From assembly GCA_029959615.1 (NCBI GenBank), contig JASCOD010000001.1, positions 806,001 to 870,000 of the forward strand: DNA of 64,000 nucleotides. The letters are read 5' to 3'. Both the position numbers and the translations under genes were made by a program. The notes under the pieces were generated by a model that was not told where the DNA came from, ran no database searches, and saw only the letters and a list, made by a program, of their open reading frames with translations. The stretch's first letter is position 1, and each line of letters starts with the position of its first letter. The DNA is from Flavobacteriaceae bacterium PS02338. Lineage in GTDB: Bacteria > Bacteroidota > Bacteroidia > Sphingobacteriales > Sphingobacteriaceae. Below, one piece after another: positions 62,271-64,000 of this stretch.

Positions 62271-62356
62271 AACTGTGAGAAATAAATTGTATTTTAGGAT
62301 AACATTGTAGTCCCGAATGGGCGATGGATATCTATGAACTTAAAGTTAGTGAAATT

Positions 62357-63016
62357 ATGGCAAAAGTACGATCTGTTTTTAAATTGAGTGGTACCCTTTC
62401 GGACATGACCTTTGTAGACAGCAGAGCCTATAATACCCATGCCAGGGCAAAGCGGGGTACACATAAACCTATTACCTTGGCCGATGGGATGAAAGAAAGT
62501 GCTGCTATACAAAAGCAGGTAAACCTAATGGCCAAGGTTGTTTTTGATGCCGTAAACGATTTTGTGCCTGGCTTTAAGGATGGTAAATTATGGGCTCGGC
62601 TACTGTCTATTTTTCGCCAACAGAAAAAAGCAGGCAAAAATTATAGCTACGCTGATTTTAATTCGACGGAAATGCGTGTAGATTACCCAACATCAAAGCA
62701 TGGCTTATTCCAATTGATGAAATCCCCAAACGAGGGTACGCTGGTGCATTATCAATTGCAGGGAATAGGAAGTTATCGAATTAGGCTGTTACGTATCGCT
62801 ACAGATGAAACCTTGTTACAGCCCTATCCGCATGAAACGTTAACCGTGGATATCAACGATGGAACTAAAATGGGCAGCCTCCGCCTTGATTTTAGCGTAC
62901 TACCTGCTCATGCTCATCAGCTTTATGTACTCCATTGCGAGCAGCTAGTGAATGGCAAACCCGCTGATTTGATGAAAAGCAAGGGAGTGAGGTTTTTATC
63001 AGTGGTACAACGTTAA
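62357..63016 (+). CDS. Unrecognised protein (219 aa)
   Basis: Starts at ATG 62357 (MAKVRSVFKLSG); an in-frame ATG 33 bases upstream is possible. No signal peptide or TM. The N-terminus is basic (SRAYNTHARAKRGTHK), the centre is helical and Lys-rich, and the C-terminal half is beta-strand rich (YRIRLLRIATDETLL, LRLDFSVL) and could be a beta-sandwich. A gene of unknown kind follows 12 bases later. Not a family I recognise. It lies just after the 11-bp tandem repeat. Confidence 0.6.
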   Translation: MAKVRSVFKLSGTLSDMTFVDSRAYNTHARAKRGTHKPITLADGMKESAAIQKQVNLMAKVVFDAVNDFVPGFKDGKLWARLLSIFRQQKKAGKNYSYADFNSTEMRVDYPTSKHGLFQLMKSPNEGTLVHYQLQGIGSYRIRLLRIATDETLLQPYPHETLTVDINDGTKMGSLRLDFSVLPAHAHQLYVLHCEQLVNGKPADLMKSKGVRFLSVVQR

Positions 63017-63028
63017 GAAATCGTAGAA

Positions 63029-63628
63029 ATGGACTATCAAAGCATTGCCGAAAAGATCATTGACCTGAAAAATGCAGACCTGGCATTAAGGAGCAAACTT
63101 GCTAAAAGTGGGCAACTTAGTGGCGGCTATCATGAGGAAATGAAGGCATTGCACAATAGTAATGCAAAGGCCTTAGATGAGATCATCAGTGCGATTGGTT
63201 ATCCCACCCTATCAAAAGTAGGTAAGGAAGCCAGCGAGGCTGCTTGGTTAGTGATACAGCATGCGATTGAACAACCTCAATTGATGAAAAAATGCTTGGG
63301 CTTATTACAAAAAGCTACTGAGGCAAATGAAGCAGACCCAAAAAGCTTGGCCTATCTTTCTGATAGGATCGCCGTGTTCGAAGAGCAGCCCCAGTTGTAT
63401 GGAACTCAATTTGATTGGGATGAAAACGGCGAATTAAGCCCCAATCTGTACGATGATTTAAACAAAGTAAATGAACGAAGGCAATCTGTTGGGCTTAACA
63501 CACTGCAATCGCAAACCCTATTGATTAGACAACGTGCTCAGGAAGAAAATCAAGTACCTCCAAAAGACTTAGCACAGAGCAGACTAGAAGTAAAAGAGTG
63601 GAAGAAAATGGTAGGCTGGATTAAATGA
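63029..63628 (+). CDS. Unrecognised helical protein (199 aa)
   Basis: 12 bases after the preceding unknown gene and on the same strand, so probably cotranscribed. No signal peptide or TM. Helical, with a short conserved-looking centre (EEQPQLYGTQFDWDENGELSP). The phrase QLYGTQ reminds me of small family proteins with a DUF6624-like motif, in which a Tyr-Gly-Thr-Gln stretch recurs. That is a weak memory and no function follows from it. Confidence 0.6.
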   Translation: MDYQSIAEKIIDLKNADLALRSKLAKSGQLSGGYHEEMKALHNSNAKALDEIISAIGYPTLSKVGKEASEAAWLVIQHAIEQPQLMKKCLGLLQKATEANEADPKSLAYLSDRIAVFEEQPQLYGTQFDWDENGELSPNLYDDLNKVNERRQSVGLNTLQSQTLLIRQRAQEENQVPPKDLAQSRLEVKEWKKMVGWIK

Positions 63629-63805
63629 TGGACTGTTTGCTCTTTAAGATGCTGGACAACATAGCAAGGCCTTGCGCTTAGCTTCTAACTCCTTACGCTT
63701 AAGTTTTGCAAATCTCGTATAGAAGTGAATAAATACGCACAAAAGCAAGGAATTTCCAATGGGCAAGCTTGAAATGAATATTATCTTTGCTAAAATTTTG
63801 CAAAA

Positions 63806-64000
63806 ATGAACAATACGAACAGACGGTTTATCATACCCACTCTTGGTGTAGGTTTTTTAATATGGCTTTTAGCAACTTTGGCTTTTCGTTTCGCAGGACA
63901 ATTCTTCTTTATCACAGAGTTACCAGTGGTACTTACCATTTTATATGTAGCGGTAATACCCTCGTTGGCTGTCATTTCTGTTGTTACATTCAAAAAGTTT
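63806..64000 (+). CDS. Membrane protein, N-terminal part (DUF5367-like), cut by window edge
   Basis: 65 codons are visible, and the gene continues beyond base 64000. Two TM segments: about 9-28 (IPTLGVGFLIWLLATLAFRF) and 40-60 (VVLTILYVAVIPSLAVISVV). The first has the Gly/Arg pattern FRFAGQFFF that I associate with DUF5367 membrane proteins, a family of unknown function. A possible -7 box TATCTTTG lies at 63782-63789. Confidence 0.55.
   Translation, partial: MNNTNRRFIIPTLGVGFLIWLLATLAFRFAGQFFFITELPVVLTILYVAVIPSLAVISVVTFKKF

Larger units (their letters stand above)
61884..62356. other. 473-base non-coding stretch between aspS and an unknown gene pair
   Basis: It holds the 18-bp repeat copy 2 (61932-61949), a GC-richer stretch with several TTCG/TCTGC words (62030-62200) and the 11-bp tandem repeat (62227-62270). 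A 77-codon frame at 62017-62250 has no family resemblance and runs into the tandem repeat; I do not call it a gene. No clear promoter was found. Confidence 0.5.

Noticed and set aside
1..64000. tRNA, rRNA or tmRNA genes
   Set aside because: I looked for cloverleaf-like and conserved stretches in the intergenic gaps and found none that could be supported.

Overview
The window looks like a stretch of Bacteroidota chromosome, most like the family Sphingobacteriaceae (Pedobacter or a close relative). The case rests on an LpxC-FabZ fusion, a PorX-type response regulator of the type IX secretion pathway, promoters of the Bacteroidota form (TTG, 19-20 bases, TAnnTTTG), AT-rich coding sequence and many short dispersed intergenic repeats. 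The genus is inferred. I see no rRNA, tRNA, CRISPR array, insertion sequence or prophage.

Layout. 1-7.8 kb: the N-terminal part of PorX runs off the left edge; an HD phosphohydrolase stands divergent to it; then lipid A genes lpxD, lpxC-fabZ and lpxA, an ABC ATPase, a possible small RNA, efp and 5-formyltetrahydrofolate cyclo-ligase. 7.9-16.4 kb: a small unknown protein, histidine degradation (hutI, hutG), exonuclease III, a periplasmic cyclophilin, an HMA-AraC fusion, YceI, a YgiD-type dioxygenase and an aldehyde dehydrogenase. 16.4-28.2 kb: exported proteins (FAD-like, S9 peptidase, DUF4886), a peroxiredoxin/thioredoxin group, a lipoprotein amidase, an M49-like metallopeptidase and a large outer membrane barrel protein. 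28.3-35.2 kb: a six-gene minus-strand signalling operon with two histidine kinases, stand-alone CheR and CheB and two single-domain receivers, with no flagellar or chemoreceptor gene beside it. 35.3-45.1 kb: housekeeping and small regulators, including gltX, topoisomerase IB, a Crp-like protein, a SugE exporter and an ECF sigma/anti-sigma pair. 45.3-56.1 kb: a six-gene minus-strand operon (HEAT protein, processive GT2, TPR plus outer membrane barrel, DUF4838, DUF1573, GH9-deacetylase fusion) that reads as a machine for making, exporting and trimming an exopolysaccharide. 56.6-64 kb: ppc, a GNAT acetyltransferase, aspS, an 11-bp tandem repeat, two unrecognised genes and the start of a membrane protein.

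Three things stand out. The 45-56 kb operon has the logic of the Pga and YaiP/YaiO systems but an unusual set of parts. The ECF sigma gene and the distant barrel-protein gene at 25.7 kb share a 27-base promoter-like block (22 of 27 identical, same spacing), suggesting one regulon. Repeats have entered coding sequence: a palindromic-type repeat inside hutG, and 7-base tandem repeats inside hutI and gltX and at the stop codon of aspS.
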